Below, piece by piece: positions 6,608 through 15,040 of a stretch of 15,040 nucleotides of DNA (position 1 is its first letter; each line of letters starts with the position of its first letter). Made by a program: the position numbers and the translations under genes. The DNA lies in NCBI GenBank assembly GCA_018067055.1, contig JAGPVK010000016.1:1-15040 (forward strand), read 5' to 3'. The notes under the pieces are model-generated. The model was not told the DNA's origin. It was given only the letters and a program-made list of their open reading frames with translations, and made no database searches. This stretch comes from Sphingomonadales bacterium. Lineage in GTDB: Bacteria; Pseudomonadota; Alphaproteobacteria; Sphingomonadales; Sphingomonadaceae.

Positions 6608-8281
6608 GTGCAAAAATCGACCTTAGTTACAGCCCTGACCGCATGTATCATATTTTCCGGCACGGCAAATGCCGAAGATCACAACAGTGAAGCGAGCACC
6701 CCGCCGAAACTGGTGGTCGCCATTTCTGTTGACCAGTTTTCCGCCAACCTGTTCGACGAATATCGCAGCAGCTTCACTGGCGGATTGAAACGCCTGGCCA
6801 ATGGTGTGGTATTCCCGTCGGGCTATCAAGCCCATTCGTCAACCGAAACCTGCCCCGGCCATTCGACGATCATGACCGGCGTCCATTCGGGACGCGCCGG
6901 GATCATCGGCAACAACTGGATCGACCTGTCGATCAAGCGCGACGACAAGACCGTCTATTGTGCCGAAGACGAGCGTGTCGAAGGCACCAGCTTTGGCGAT
7001 ATCACCGCTGCCACCCAGGGCGAATATATCGCTTCGGCCTGGCATCTGCTGGTTCCGACGCTCGGCGAACGGCTGAAGAAAATATCTCCTGAATCCCGTA
7101 ATGTTGCGGTAGCGGGTAAGGACCGGGCCGCGCTGATGATGGGCGGCAAGCAGGTTGACGAGATTTACTGGTGGAAAGGCAAGGGGTTTTCGACTCTGGA
7201 AGGTCGCAAGACTTTGCCTTCGGTTGCAGCGCTGAACAAGGCGATCGGCGAACAAATTGACAAAGCCCGTCCTGCTTATGCGATCCCGGCGCAATGCGTC
7301 GCGCATGGCGCCAAAATCATGCATGGCGATGGCAAGTCTGTTGGCGACTATGCCTTTCAGCGTCCTGAAGGCGGGGCGAGCATTTATCGGGGTTCCCCGG
7401 ATTTTGACGGGTCGATACTGGCCGCAGCTTCGGCGGTGATCAATGAAATGAAGCTGGGTCAGGGCGAGGCCACTGATGTGATATCCGTGGGCCTGTCCGC
7501 GACCGACTATATCGGTCATGCCTTTGGCACCGAGGGCCTCGAGATGTGCATCCAGATGCGCGAACTGGACCATTCGCTCGGGCAGTTTTTTGACATATTG
7601 GATGGTGAAGGCATTGACTATGTCGTGATGCTGACCGCCGATCATGGCGGACTGGACCTGCCGGAGCGGATGAGCCTGCAGGGTGTCCCGGCCGCGCAGC
7701 GGATTGACCCCAATCTCAACGCAGAAACGATCGGCAAGACCGTGGCAAAAGAGCTCAACATCCCCGGCGACAAGCCGGTGCTTTACGCAGACGGACCCAT
7801 TGGCGACTATTATGTCAGTCGGGATCTGCCAGAAAAGCAGCGGCAGCGGGTCAAGGACAGTGCGATAGCGCTGATCGCGGCGCACGCGCAGGTCGAAGCG
7901 GTGTTCGAGCATGATGACCTGGCGGCAATTTCGGTTCCCGGCGGGTCGCCGGAATCCTGGACCTTGGCGCAGCGGGCCAGAGCTTCCTTTAATGCGGAAA
8001 GATCGGGCGACTTTGTCGTGCTGCTCAAAAAAGCCGTCACGCCAATCGCTTCAACCATGCGCGGCTATGTCGCAACCCATGGCAGTCCCTGGGATTATGA
8101 CCGCCGCGTCCCGATCCTGTTCTGGCGGGCTGGCGTGCAGCATTTCGAACAGCCGATGACGGTGATGACGGTCGATATCGCACCAACGCTGGGCGCGCTT
8201 ATCGGGGTGAAAATCCCGGCGGACGAAATTGACGGCACATGTCTGGATATCGACGGCGGTACTGCAAATAGCTGCAATTGA
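6608..8281 (+). CDS. Exported PafA/SPAP-like alkaline phosphatase
   Basis: The product is 557 residues, GTG start, with a signal peptide (about 1-22, cleaved near ANA/E). It belongs to the alkaline phosphatase superfamily, in the Zn-dependent branch with a threonine nucleophile (PafA; SPAP of Sphingomonas). Visible active-site residues are Asp42 (ISVDQF), Thr81 in TETCPGHST (nucleophile), Asn102 in GIIGNNW, Lys171 and Arg173 in AGKDRAA, Asp300 and His304 in SATDYIGHAFG, Asp345 and His346 in TADHGG, and His491 in ATHGSPWDYDRRVP. The Asn plus Lys-x-Arg set distinguishes phosphate monoesterases from phosphodiesterase relatives, so a periplasmic monoesterase releasing phosphate from diverse organophosphates is expected. 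It is a single gene, divergent from the thiol reductase operon and convergent with the beta-helix gene, 15 bases between stop codons. No clear Pho box was seen. The superfamily assignment is secure, natural substrate unknown. Confidence 0.92.
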   Translation: MQKSTLVTALTACIIFSGTANAEDHNSEASTPPKLVVAISVDQFSANLFDEYRSSFTGGLKRLANGVVFPSGYQAHSSTETCPGHSTIMTGVHSGRAGIIGNNWIDLSIKRDDKTVYCAEDERVEGTSFGDITAATQGEYIASAWHLLVPTLGERLKKISPESRNVAVAGKDRAALMMGGKQVDEIYWWKGKGFSTLEGRKTLPSVAALNKAIGEQIDKARPAYAIPAQCVAHGAKIMHGDGKSVGDYAFQRPEGGASIYRGSPDFDGSILAAASAVINEMKLGQGEATDVISVGLSATDYIGHAFGTEGLEMCIQMRELDHSLGQFFDILDGEGIDYVVMLTADHGGLDLPERMSLQGVPAAQRIDPNLNAETIGKTVAKELNIPGDKPVLYADGPIGDYYVSRDLPEKQRQRVKDSAIALIAAHAQVEAVFEHDDLAAISVPGGSPESWTLAQRARASFNAERSGDFVVLLKKAVTPIASTMRGYVATHGSPWDYDRRVPILFWRAGVQHFEQPMTVMTVDIAPTLGALIGVKIPADEIDGTCLDIDGGTANSCN

Positions 8282-8296
8282 ACCGGGAACTGGACC

Positions 8297-9241
8297 CTAG
8301 CGTCGCTGGTAGCGAGTCAATCCCTGGCCCAGACTGTTGTTTGCAATGCGCAGCTGATCGCCGCTCCAGTCGGCAACAAACCAGGTGTTTCGTTGCACGC
8401 CCTTGGCCAGTGATGCGCTGTTGGAATGGATGTTGAGGCCGGTGGAATTATGGTCCCTGTCCTCGGCCGCCACCGCGATAAACGCGCTCCAGTTTTCCTT
8501 GTTCTGGCCTTGCACGAAGACATTACCGCTGATCACCCCGGTCGCGCCGGCTGGCAGGTCGATCATGTAATTGGTGTTGCGACCCTGGGTGTCATCAAAA
8601 CTATTGTTGTTGATCGTTGCCCGGGGCGCGCGGCTTTTGACATAATGGCCGCCGCTGCCTTTCTCGAACCGGCTGTTGGTCACCTTGAGCGAACCGAAAT
8701 CGCCTATATAGATGCTGTGCGCGCAGGACAGGCCGCGATCGCAGCGCCCCAGCCGCTGGAAGGTTGACCGGTCGATGACGATTTCCGCGCTCGGATCATC
8801 GGCGCTCAATATGCCTTCCTCGGCATTGCGGAACAGGGCGTTGTAAACATAGAGATCACCCCGCTCGATCCGGATCCCGGCACCGTTGCCATCCGGAACG
8901 CGCTGGTTCTGGAAGATGATGCCGTCGATCGTCGCCGCTTTGCCGCGCAGCACCAGCGTCGCCTTTTCCTCGCAAATGCCGCCGTCGAAGATCGTGCGGC
9001 CAGGGACGGCCGCCTTGTAAGTGATCCGGCCCGCCGTCTGCACCGCGCAATCGCCATAGGAACCGGGGGCGATGACGATCGTCGCATTATTGCCGCCAAC
9101 CGCCTTGACCGCGTCGGCCAGCCGGGAATAGGTCGCTCCGGTTTCGGTCACCGTGAACGGTGCGTCGCGCTGGGCCTGGGCTGCGGTTGCGGCAACGCTT
9201 GCGGCGATGATTGCGACTAGCAACGGGGACTTGAAATTCAT
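8297..9241 (-). CDS. Exported right-handed parallel beta-helix protein
   Basis: From the ATG at 9241 the product is 314 residues. This start has AGGA eight bases upstream and gives a clean signal peptide (1-23, cleaved near AQA/Q). In-frame ATGs at 9250 and 9304 have no usable ribosome binding site and would add residues before it. The mature protein shows a repeating pattern of short strands and turns: ATIVIAPGSY, RTIFDGG, ATIDGIIFQN, AGIRIERGDLYVYNALFRN, AEIVIDRSTFQRL, GSLKVTNSRF, ATINNNSF, GVISGNVF, LRIANNSL. This is typical of pectate-lyase-like beta-helices with Asn ladders. Four cysteines (65, 90, 167, 173) could form two disulfides. GGHYVKSRA (197-205) and MIDLPAGATG (226-235) look like conserved blocks. 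Catalytic residues are not assignable; it may bind or cleave a polysaccharide, or be structural. It lies 133 bases downstream of the metH operon on the same strand. Confidence 0.82.
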   Translation of the reverse strand: MNFKSPLLVAIIAASVAATAAQAQRDAPFTVTETGATYSRLADAVKAVGGNNATIVIAPGSYGDCAVQTAGRITYKAAVPGRTIFDGGICEEKATLVLRGKAATIDGIIFQNQRVPDGNGAGIRIERGDLYVYNALFRNAEEGILSADDPSAEIVIDRSTFQRLGRCDRGLSCAHSIYIGDFGSLKVTNSRFEKGSGGHYVKSRAPRATINNNSFDDTQGRNTNYMIDLPAGATGVISGNVFVQGQNKENWSAFIAVAAEDRDHNSTGLNIHSNSASLAKGVQRNTWFVADWSGDQLRIANNSLGQGLTRYQRR

Positions 9242-9374
9242 TTCGGTCATCCTGACTCGGGAGAATAGGGCAGTTTCAATATCGCCTGCCACGATGGCAA
9301 ACAATATGAAAGCTTTGGCTGTCCCAGATGAATTCAGGCTGAGCGACAGAGGTTAACGGGGCAGGCTGACTGGC

Positions 9375-11990
9375 TTATTCGTTGAGATTGGGTCGGAGCC
9401 ACTGGCGCGCCTGATCGATAGAGGTGCCACGCCGGACAGCATATTCCTCGACCTGATCCTCGCCGATCCGTGCGACACCGAAATATTCGGCCTGCGGATG
9501 GGCAAAGTAGAAACCCGAAACCGCAGCGGTTGGCGTCATCGCAAAGCCGCTGGTCAGCTCGATACCCGTATTTTCCGTGGCGTTCAGCATATCGAACAGG
9601 ATCGGTTTCAGACTGTGGTCCGGACAGGCCGGATAGCCGGGGGCAGGGCGGATACCCTGATATTTTTCGCGGACCAGGTCCTTGTTGTTCAGATGCTCGT
9701 CGGCTGCATAGCCCCAAAGGTCCTTGCGCACATGCTCGTGCATCCGCTCGGCAAAGGCTTCTGCCAGCCGGTCGGCAAGCGCTTTCAACAGGATGCTGTT
9801 ATAGTCATCCTTGTCCATCTCGAACCGTTGCACATGTTCGTCGATGCCATGGCCGGCCGTTACCGCAAAGCCGCCGATCCAGTCATCTGTGCTGTCGATA
9901 AAATCGGCGAGACAATTATTCGGTTTGCCGCCGCGTTTGACCACCTGCTGCCGCAACATCGGCAAGCTATATTCCTGATTATCCGGCGAAACCATGATGT
10001 CATCGCCATCGCGGCGAGCGCGCCAGAGGCCAGCGACGCCTTTGGCGGTGAGCCATTTTTCGTCAATGATCTGGTCGAGCATCGCCTGCGCATCGCGAAA
10101 CAGGTCGCTCGCGCTTTCCCCGACAATCTTGTCGGTCAGGATGGCGGGATAATTGCCAGCGAGTTCCCAGGCGCGGAAAAACGGCGTCCAGTCGATATAA
10201 TCGCGCAGGTCGGCCAGATCCCAGTCAGGATAAACATGCAATCCCGGCTTGGCCGGAGCCGGCGCCTTGAGTGCCATATCGATGTCGGCTGCATTGGCCC
10301 GCGCTTCTTCGAGCGTCGCCAGTTTTTTCCCGGTCTTGCCCGCGCGCGCGATCCGCACCTGTTCATAATCCTCCCGGGTCTTGGCGATAAAGCCGACCGC
10401 CTGGGTGTCGCTGACCAGTTGTGAGGCAACGCCGACGGCTCGGCTGGCATCGAGCACATGGATGGTCGGACCGCTATAGGCAGGTTCGATGCGCAGCGCC
10501 GTGTGGGTCTTGGAGGTGGTCGCGCCGCCGATCAGCAACGGCAATTGCATTTTTGCCCGCTCCATCTCTTCGGCAACGGTGACCATTTCATCGAGCGAAG
10601 GCGTGATCAGTCCGGACAGACCGATAATATCCGCGTCATTCTCGTTGGCGGCCTTCAAAATATCTGTCCAGGATACCATGACGCCAAGATCGATCACCTC
10701 AAAGCCATTGCACTGCAGCACCACGCCGACGATATTCTTGCCGATATCGTGCACATCACCCTTGACCGTGGCCATGATGATCTTGCCCTTGCCCTTCGCC
10801 TTTTCGTCCTTTTCCGCTTCGATATAAGGAAACAGATGGGCGACCGCCTTCTTCATGACGCGCGCGGATTTCACCACTTGCGGCAGGAACATCTTGCCCG
10901 AGCCGAACAGATCGCCGACGATATTCATGCCGTCCATCAGCGGCCCTTCGATCACTTCGATCGGCCTGCCGCCGCGATCCTTGACCGCTTGCCGCATTTC
11001 TTCGGTATCATCGACGATATGCGCGTCGATGCCCTTGACCAGCGCATGTTCCAGCCGCTTGTGCACTTCATAGCCGCGCCATTCCGCCGCCGCCTTTTCC
11101 GCGACCTCGTCGGTGCCGCGGAATTTTTCGGCGAGCGTGATCAGCCGGTCGGTGGCATCATCGCGGCGGTCGAAAATCACATCCTCGCACAGCTCGCGCA
11201 GTTCCGGATCGATATCGTCATAAATGTCGAGTTGGCCGGCGTTGACGATTGCCATGTCCATGCCGGCGGGGATCGCGTGATAGAGAAAGACGCTGTGCAT
11301 CGCCTTGCGCACCGGTTCATTGCCGCGGAAACTGAACGACAGGTTGGACAGGCCGCCGGAGATATGGACATGCGGGCAGCGCTTGCGAATCTCGCGGGTC
11401 GCCTCGATAAAATCGAGCCCGTAGCGGCGATGTTCGTCGATGCCGGTGGCGATCGCGAACACATTGGGATCGAAGATGATATCTTCCGGCGGAAAGCCGA
11501 TACCGGTCAGCAGCTTGTAGGCGCGTTCGCAAATCTCGATCTTGCGCTCCTTGGTATCCGCCTGTCCGGTTTCATCAAAGGCCATGACCACAACGGCAGC
11601 GCCATAGGCCATGCATTTGCGCGCATGGTTGAGAAACTCCTCCTCGCCTTCCTTCATCGAGATGCTGTTGACGATCGGCTTGCCGGACACGCATTTCAGC
11701 CCCGCCTCGATCACCGACCATTTCGAGCTGTCGATCATCACCGGCACCCGCGCGATATCGGGTTCGGCGGAGATCAGCTTGAGAAAGGTGGTCATCGCGT
11801 GATGGGCGTCGAGCAGGCCCTCGTCCATGTTGATATCGATCACCTGCGCGCCGTTCTCGACCTGCTGGCGAGCGACCTCGACCGCGGCTTCATAATCATC
11901 GTTGAGGATCAGCTTCTTGAAGCGCGCCGAACCGGTGACATTGGTGCGCTCGCCGATATTGACGAAATTGGTGGAGGAAGATGTGGTCAT
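9375..11990 (-). CDS. metH: Methionine synthase, folate/cobalamin/activation half
   Basis: This 871-residue protein is the C-terminal part of cobalamin-dependent methionine synthase, which moves a methyl group from 5-methyltetrahydrofolate via cobalamin to homocysteine. Domains in order: the pterin-binding barrel (about 8-290; [16 protein letters not shown] at 9-24, [16 protein letters not shown]); the helical cobalamin cap (about 295-400); the cobalamin-binding domain with GDVHDIGKN at 411-419, where His414 is the cobalt ligand, GLSGLITPS at 457-465 and LLIGGATTS at 485-493; and the SAM-dependent reactivation domain (about 580-871), with [12 protein letters not shown] at 781-792. The homocysteine domain is absent and encoded separately at 13334-12285. 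I chose the ATG at 11990 because the domain starts there; an ATG at 12035 would overlap the preceding gene. The ribosome binding site (ACGGA) is weak. It is the last gene of the operon, 16 bases after the small gene. Confidence 0.96.
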   Translation of the reverse strand: MTTSSSTNFVNIGERTNVTGSARFKKLILNDDYEAAVEVARQQVENGAQVIDINMDEGLLDAHHAMTTFLKLISAEPDIARVPVMIDSSKWSVIEAGLKCVSGKPIVNSISMKEGEEEFLNHARKCMAYGAAVVVMAFDETGQADTKERKIEICERAYKLLTGIGFPPEDIIFDPNVFAIATGIDEHRRYGLDFIEATREIRKRCPHVHISGGLSNLSFSFRGNEPVRKAMHSVFLYHAIPAGMDMAIVNAGQLDIYDDIDPELRELCEDVIFDRRDDATDRLITLAEKFRGTDEVAEKAAAEWRGYEVHKRLEHALVKGIDAHIVDDTEEMRQAVKDRGGRPIEVIEGPLMDGMNIVGDLFGSGKMFLPQVVKSARVMKKAVAHLFPYIEAEKDEKAKGKGKIIMATVKGDVHDIGKNIVGVVLQCNGFEVIDLGVMVSWTDILKAANENDADIIGLSGLITPSLDEMVTVAEEMERAKMQLPLLIGGATTSKTHTALRIEPAYSGPTIHVLDASRAVGVASQLVSDTQAVGFIAKTREDYEQVRIARAGKTGKKLATLEEARANAADIDMALKAPAPAKPGLHVYPDWDLADLRDYIDWTPFFRAWELAGNYPAILTDKIVGESASDLFRDAQAMLDQIIDEKWLTAKGVAGLWRARRDGDDIMVSPDNQEYSLPMLRQQVVKRGGKPNNCLADFIDSTDDWIGGFAVTAGHGIDEHVQRFEMDKDDYNSILLKALADRLAEAFAERMHEHVRKDLWGYAADEHLNNKDLVREKYQGIRPAPGYPACPDHSLKPILFDMLNATENTGIELTSGFAMTPTAAVSGFYFAHPQAEYFGVARIGEDQVEEYAVRRGTSIDQARQWLRPNLNE

Positions 11991-12006
11991 AATATCCGTT
12001 CTTGAT

Positions 12007-12288
12007 TTATCGAAAGCGGTCGATGCCGCTTGCATCTAATTCACGTGCCACTTCAAGAATGGCTTCGCTGGTTGGCCCCTGGGTACCCGCTGTAGTATCC
12101 AGCGATCTTACGATGCTGAACCCCCGGGAAGTTGGGGTGCCATTGAGAAACCGCTCTATTTCATCGAGACAATCGGTCCAGTCTTTGCGCCGATTTTCCG
12201 TCCATTGTTGTTCTTCCGATGTTGCGAGGGCTTTTCGGGCTTTCGCAATTTTCAGATAGGCTGTTTCGTAGCCCGTTTTGATTTTCAT
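12007..12288 (-). CDS. Hypothetical 93-residue protein between the metH halves
   Basis: I do not recognise this family. The product is small, soluble and charged, with no signal peptide or membrane segment. The N-terminal 50 residues look helical and rich in Lys, Glu and Ala ([31 protein letters not shown]). The C-terminal part ([19 protein letters not shown]) looks like another helix. There is one Cys (40). Its ATG overlaps the TGA of the homocysteine-domain gene in an ATGA, so it should be translated by coupling, and its stop is 16 bases before the second metH half. By hand count it is 143/282 G+C (about 51%), against about 62-64% in 120-base samples of both flanking genes, and it uses more A/T-ending codons. 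That suggests late insertion or weak codon selection. A role in joining or stabilising the split enzyme is only a guess from position. Confidence 0.72.
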   Translation of the reverse strand: MKIKTGYETAYLKIAKARKALATSEEQQWTENRRKDWTDCLDEIERFLNGTPTSRGFSIVRSLDTTAGTQGPTSEAILEVARELDASGIDRFR

Positions 12289-13334
12289 GCTGCCATCGTG
12301 AAAGGCTCAAGGCCTGAAAGCCGAGTCCGCACAGTGACATTCGGTATCTTGCGGGGCTCCTGATCCGCCACGGCATTGGCGATGGCGCGGATATGCTCCG
12401 GCGTCGTGCCACAGCATCCGCCGACGATATTGACCAGGCCATCTTTCAGCCAATCACCGATCAATTCCGCCGTTTCTTGCGGCATTTCGTCATATTCGCC
12501 GAGATCATTGGGCAGACCGGCATTGGGGTAAGCCATGATCAGGCAGTCTGCCTCTTTTGACAGCATCGCCAGATGCGGTCGCAGCTGGTCGGCGCCGAAC
12601 GAACAATTGAGGCCAATGGTCAGCGGCTTCAGATGCCGCACCGCGTGCCAGAAGGCTTCGACCGTATGGCCCGACAGATTCCGCCCGGACAGGTCGGTCA
12701 GCGTCATGGAGATCATTAGCGGCACGTCCCGCCCGCTCGCCTCGGCGGCTTCCATCGCTGCCATGCCGGCACATTTTGCATTCAGCGTGTCGAATATGGT
12801 TTCGATCAGCAGAAAGTCGACGCCGCCCTCGATCAGCGCATCGCATTGCTCGCGATAGACGCCCTTCAGATAATCATAGTCAATCTCCCGGAAACCCGGA
12901 TCATTGACATCGGGGGACAGGGACAGTGTCTTGTTGGTCGGACCAACCGACCCGGCAACAAAGCGTGGTCGGCCATCTTTCGCTTCCGCCTTGTCGCAAG
13001 CGGCCCGCGCGATTTCGGCCGATTTGACATTCAGGTCCCGCACCAGATGCTCGCAGCCATAGTCCGCCTGGCTGATCACGGTGGAACTGAACGTATTGGT
13101 TTCGATAATATCAGCGCCGGCTTCGAGATAGGAGGTGTGAATGGCTTCTATGATATCCGGCCTTGTCAGGCTGAGCAGATCATTATTGCCCTTCTGATCA
13201 TCGGTCAGATCAAGGCTGCCGCGATAGTCCCGTTCGCCCAGCCGATAATTCTGGATCGCCGTGCCATAGCCGCCATCAAACACCAATATGCGTTCGGCGG
13301 CGAGTTTCTGCAGCTGTTTGCGTGCATCGGTCAT
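12285..13334 (-). CDS. metH: Methionine synthase, homocysteine-binding half
   Basis: This 349-residue protein matches the N-terminal homocysteine S-methyltransferase barrel of MetH. It binds and activates homocysteine through zinc. Visible features are [15 protein letters not shown] (16-30), IETNTFSST (77-85), [13 protein letters not shown] (126-138) and the three zinc cysteines: Cys244 in GLNCSFGA, and Cys307 and Cys308 in [12 protein letters not shown]. The protein ends near PFTMAA, where full-length MetH would continue into the pterin domain. That domain is encoded by the 11990-9375 gene; together they make about 1220 residues, close to one-piece MetH. The ATG at 13334 overlaps the metF stop codon in an ATGA and has AGGA nine bases upstream. 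An in-frame ATG at 13385 would lie inside metF. No frameshift links the halves; the split is a stable gene arrangement seen in several alphaproteobacteria. Confidence 0.95.
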   Translation of the reverse strand: MTDARKQLQKLAAERILVFDGGYGTAIQNYRLGERDYRGSLDLTDDQKGNNDLLSLTRPDIIEAIHTSYLEAGADIIETNTFSSTVISQADYGCEHLVRDLNVKSAEIARAACDKAEAKDGRPRFVAGSVGPTNKTLSLSPDVNDPGFREIDYDYLKGVYREQCDALIEGGVDFLLIETIFDTLNAKCAGMAAMEAAEASGRDVPLMISMTLTDLSGRNLSGHTVEAFWHAVRHLKPLTIGLNCSFGADQLRPHLAMLSKEADCLIMAYPNAGLPNDLGEYDEMPQETAELIGDWLKDGLVNIVGGCCGTTPEHIRAIANAVADQEPRKIPNVTVRTRLSGLEPFTMAA

Positions 13335-14287
13335 GCCGCTATTTCCTTTCGTTGGCCGGCAGGTCGCTTGCCGAGCAAATGGCAAATCGCGTAACTCAGC
13401 TCAGCCCGGTTGAGGGTGTAAAAATGAAACTGGCGAACGCCGCCGGCATAAAGCTTGCGGCACAATTCTGCCGCCACCGTGGCCGCGATCAATTGCCGCG
13501 CCGAAGGATGGTCATCCAGCCCTTCGAACAGATCATTCATCCACGGCGGAATTTCCGCGCCGCACATGCCCGCGAACTTGCGGGTCTGGGCGACATTGGA
13601 AACCGGCAATATGCCGGGAACCAGCTCTGCGTCGATACCGGCGGCCGCCGTCGCGTCGCGGAAACGGAAAAAGGCTTCGGCGGTGAAAAAGAACTGGGTG
13701 ATCGCCCGGGTCGCACCAGCGTCCAGCTTGCGCTTCAGATTGTCGAGGTCGCTTTGCGGGCAATCGGCCTCGGGGTGGGTTTCCGGATAGGCGGCCACCG
13801 ATATCTCGAACGGCGCAATATCGGTCAGACCTTTGACCAGATCTGCGGCGCTGGCATAGCCTTGCGGATGGGGCTCGAACGCCTGGCCTGCTGCGGGCGG
13901 GTCGCCGCGCAAGGCAACAATATGACGAACCCCGGCGTCCCAATAGGAGCGCGCAACCTCCGCGATTTCCGCTTTGCTGGCGCCGACGCAGGTCAGATGG
14001 GCGGCGGCCGGAATATTGGTTTCCCTGGCAATTCTGGCCACAGTCGCATGAGTGCGCTCGCGCGTGGTGCCACCAGCACCATAAGTCACCGAAACAAATC
14101 GCGGGCTCAGCGGCTCTAGCGTAACCACGCTGTCCCACAGGGTTTTTTCCATCTTGTCCGATTTGGGCGGGAAAAATTCGAACGAAACATCGGCATCACC
14201 GCTCAATCCCGCAAACAGGGGCTGATCCAGCGCGCGCTTGGCCTCTTCCAGTTCGATCAGGCCCATTGGCCGTGTTAGATTGTTCAT
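13331..14287 (-). CDS. metF: 5,10-methylenetetrahydrofolate reductase
   Basis: MetF reduces 5,10-methylenetetrahydrofolate to 5-methyltetrahydrofolate, the methyl donor used by the MetH proteins encoded next. The 318-residue product is a little longer than the roughly 300 usual for bacterial MetF. It shows SFEFFPPKSD at 35-44, with the catalytic Glu37, then SVTYGAGGTTRER at 66-78, HLTCVG at 97-102, ALRGDPP at 125-131, AAYPETHPEA at 165-174, the folate/FAD-contacting ITQFFF at 196-201 and HFYTLNR at 288-294. I chose the ATG at 14287 because it overlaps the stop codon of the upstream gene (ATGA); the ATG at 14266 is an alternative and 14449 would run deep into that gene. A Shine-Dalgarno sequence is hardly visible, consistent with translation depending on the preceding gene. 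Confidence 0.96.
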   Translation of the reverse strand: MNNLTRPMGLIELEEAKRALDQPLFAGLSGDADVSFEFFPPKSDKMEKTLWDSVVTLEPLSPRFVSVTYGAGGTTRERTHATVARIARETNIPAAAHLTCVGASKAEIAEVARSYWDAGVRHIVALRGDPPAAGQAFEPHPQGYASAADLVKGLTDIAPFEISVAAYPETHPEADCPQSDLDNLKRKLDAGATRAITQFFFTAEAFFRFRDATAAAGIDAELVPGILPVSNVAQTRKFAGMCGAEIPPWMNDLFEGLDDHPSARQLIAATVAAELCRKLYAGGVRQFHFYTLNRAELSYAICHLLGKRPAGQRKEIAA

Positions 14288-15040
14288 GCTGAGGCTCTTT
14301 TCAAATCTTCGGTTTGGGAGGGCAATCGGTCGGCATCGGGATGCAGATTGGGGATGACGGGCTTTCTGGCGACCCATATTTTTACCGTCAGTTCGCCGCC
14401 GTCCAGTGTTCGGGTCTGCACCAGCTCCAGCTTCGAAGCGGCGAGCCAATGTTTCATGCTGTCATCGCTGAAGCCGAGGCGCGCATGCGCATGTTCGGTG
14501 CGCAAATCTTCCCGGTCATGGGCGGCAAAATCGGCGATCAGGACGATGCCGGCAGATTTCAGCACCCGTGATACTTCCACCAATACCGCTTCCGGATGCT
14601 GCGCATAATGTAGAACCTGATGCAGGATGACGCTATCAACGGCACCGTTTGCCAAGGGCAGACGATTGAAGTCGCCTTGCTTCAACTCCGTCTTCTGGAT
14701 CAAATTCAATCCGTTGACGGCCTCGCTTTCGAGCAATTTGGCCCGCGCCAGCCGCAACATTTCGGGACTGTTGTCGATCGCGATGATCGCCTGAGCCGCG
14801 GCGCCGAACAGTTCGATCATCCGCCCGGTCCCGGTCCCGATATCGAGCATCCTGCCAAGCGGCGCGTCCCGCAGCAAGGCGAGCATTGCCCGCTCAACCT
14901 CTGCCTCGGGCAAATGCAACGACCGGATCGCATCCCATTCTTCGGCGTGCGCGGCAAAATAGCGTTCTGCCATTTCAGCACGCGCCTTGCGGACCAATGA
15001 CAGCTGCGCCTGATCCTGCATCGCCTGTTCGGATTTGGCG
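14284..15040 (-). CDS. Methyltransferase-domain protein, probable ArsR-fused regulator (5' end off window)
   Basis: The frame is open to the window edge, so this is a partial gene; an ATG at 15021 is unlikely to be the true start, because the reading frame continues through AKSEQA before it. The visible ~250 residues are a SAM-dependent methyltransferase domain. Counted from that Met, EMAERYFAAHAEEWDAIRSL is at 16-35, motif I LDIGTGTGRM at 59-68, IAIDNSPEML at 80-89, and LHQVLHYAQHPEAVLVEVSRVLK at about 132-154. The HAEEWDAIRSLH lead-in is what I expect in ArsR/SmtB regulators fused to a methyltransferase domain, whose DNA-binding part would lie off the window. Position at the head of the metF-metH operon fits a regulator sensing SAM or SAH, such as the SahR type. 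Its stop codon overlaps the metF ATG. The methyltransferase fold is secure; the ArsR fusion and role are inferred. Confidence 0.82.
   Translation of the reverse strand, partial: AKSEQAMQDQAQLSLVRKARAEMAERYFAAHAEEWDAIRSLHLPEAEVERAMLALLRDAPLGRMLDIGTGTGRMIELFGAAAQAIIAIDNSPEMLRLARAKLLESEAVNGLNLIQKTELKQGDFNRLPLANGAVDSVILHQVLHYAQHPEAVLVEVSRVLKSAGIVLIADFAAHDREDLRTEHAHARLGFSDDSMKHWLAASKLELVQTRTLDGGELTVKIWVARKPVIPNLHPDADRLPSQTEDLKRASA

Noticed and set aside
9287..9299. TGCCA-CGA-TGGCA hairpin after metH as a terminator
   Set aside because: The stem has only five pairs with a three-base loop, no T-run follows on either strand, and it sits just upstream of the beta-helix gene.
10458..12005. A 515-codon open frame on the plus strand opposite metH
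   Set aside because: It is the antisense shadow of a well-supported metH reading frame. Its translation is rich in His, Asp and Arg, has no recognisable domain, and arises from codon bias in GC-rich DNA.
11991..12006. Cobalamin or SAM riboswitch before the metH cobalamin half
   Set aside because: Only 16 bases separate it from the preceding gene and the operon is continuous, so any riboswitch would be upstream of the window edge.

Overview
The window looks like chromosomal DNA from an alphaproteobacterium, most likely a sphingomonad (Sphingorhabdus/Parasphingorhabdus/Sphingopyxis-like). The reasons are moderately high G+C, a methionine synthase split into two polypeptides in a metF operon headed by a methyltransferase-type regulator, a Sphingomonas-type Zn-dependent alkaline phosphatase, and the alphaproteobacterial style of the UvrB tail. 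The genus is an inference. No tRNA, rRNA, CRISPR array, transposase or recognisable insertion sequence is visible. The genes are mostly housekeeping and cell-envelope functions.

Layout. (1) Bases 77-2254, plus strand: uvrB, complete, nucleotide excision repair. (2) 2369-3166, plus: an exported protein with a class I methyltransferase fold (COG4798 type). (3) 3167-3778: about 610 bases with no convincing gene but many inverted repeats, including a 54-base imperfect hairpin, a promoter/operator-like dyad, and two strong hairpins. (4) 6524-3779, minus: a two-gene operon, a DsbD/ScsB-type transmembrane thiol reductase followed by a periplasmic peroxiredoxin-like protein. It fits a pathway carrying cytoplasmic reducing power to the periplasm. 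(5) 6608-8281, plus, divergent from that operon: an exported PafA/SPAP-like alkaline phosphatase with all expected catalytic residues. (6) 9241-8297, minus, convergent with the phosphatase: an exported parallel beta-helix protein of unknown role. (7) 15040-9375, minus: a methionine-cycle operon in the order methyltransferase-type (probably ArsR-fused) regulator, metF, the homocysteine half of metH, a 93-residue unknown protein, and the folate/B12/activation half of metH. The first four are joined by three successive four-base ATGA stop/start overlaps, which suggests tight translational coupling.

How the genes work together. MetF makes 5-methyltetrahydrofolate. The two MetH polypeptides use it to methylate homocysteine through cobalamin. 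The upstream methyltransferase-domain protein is placed to sense SAM or SAH and control the operon. The small protein between the MetH halves is the least explained gene: its G+C is about 51% by hand count, against about 62-64% in 120-base samples of its neighbours. I see no clear new defence or mobile system. The best leads are this small gene and the structured noncoding block at 3167-3778.
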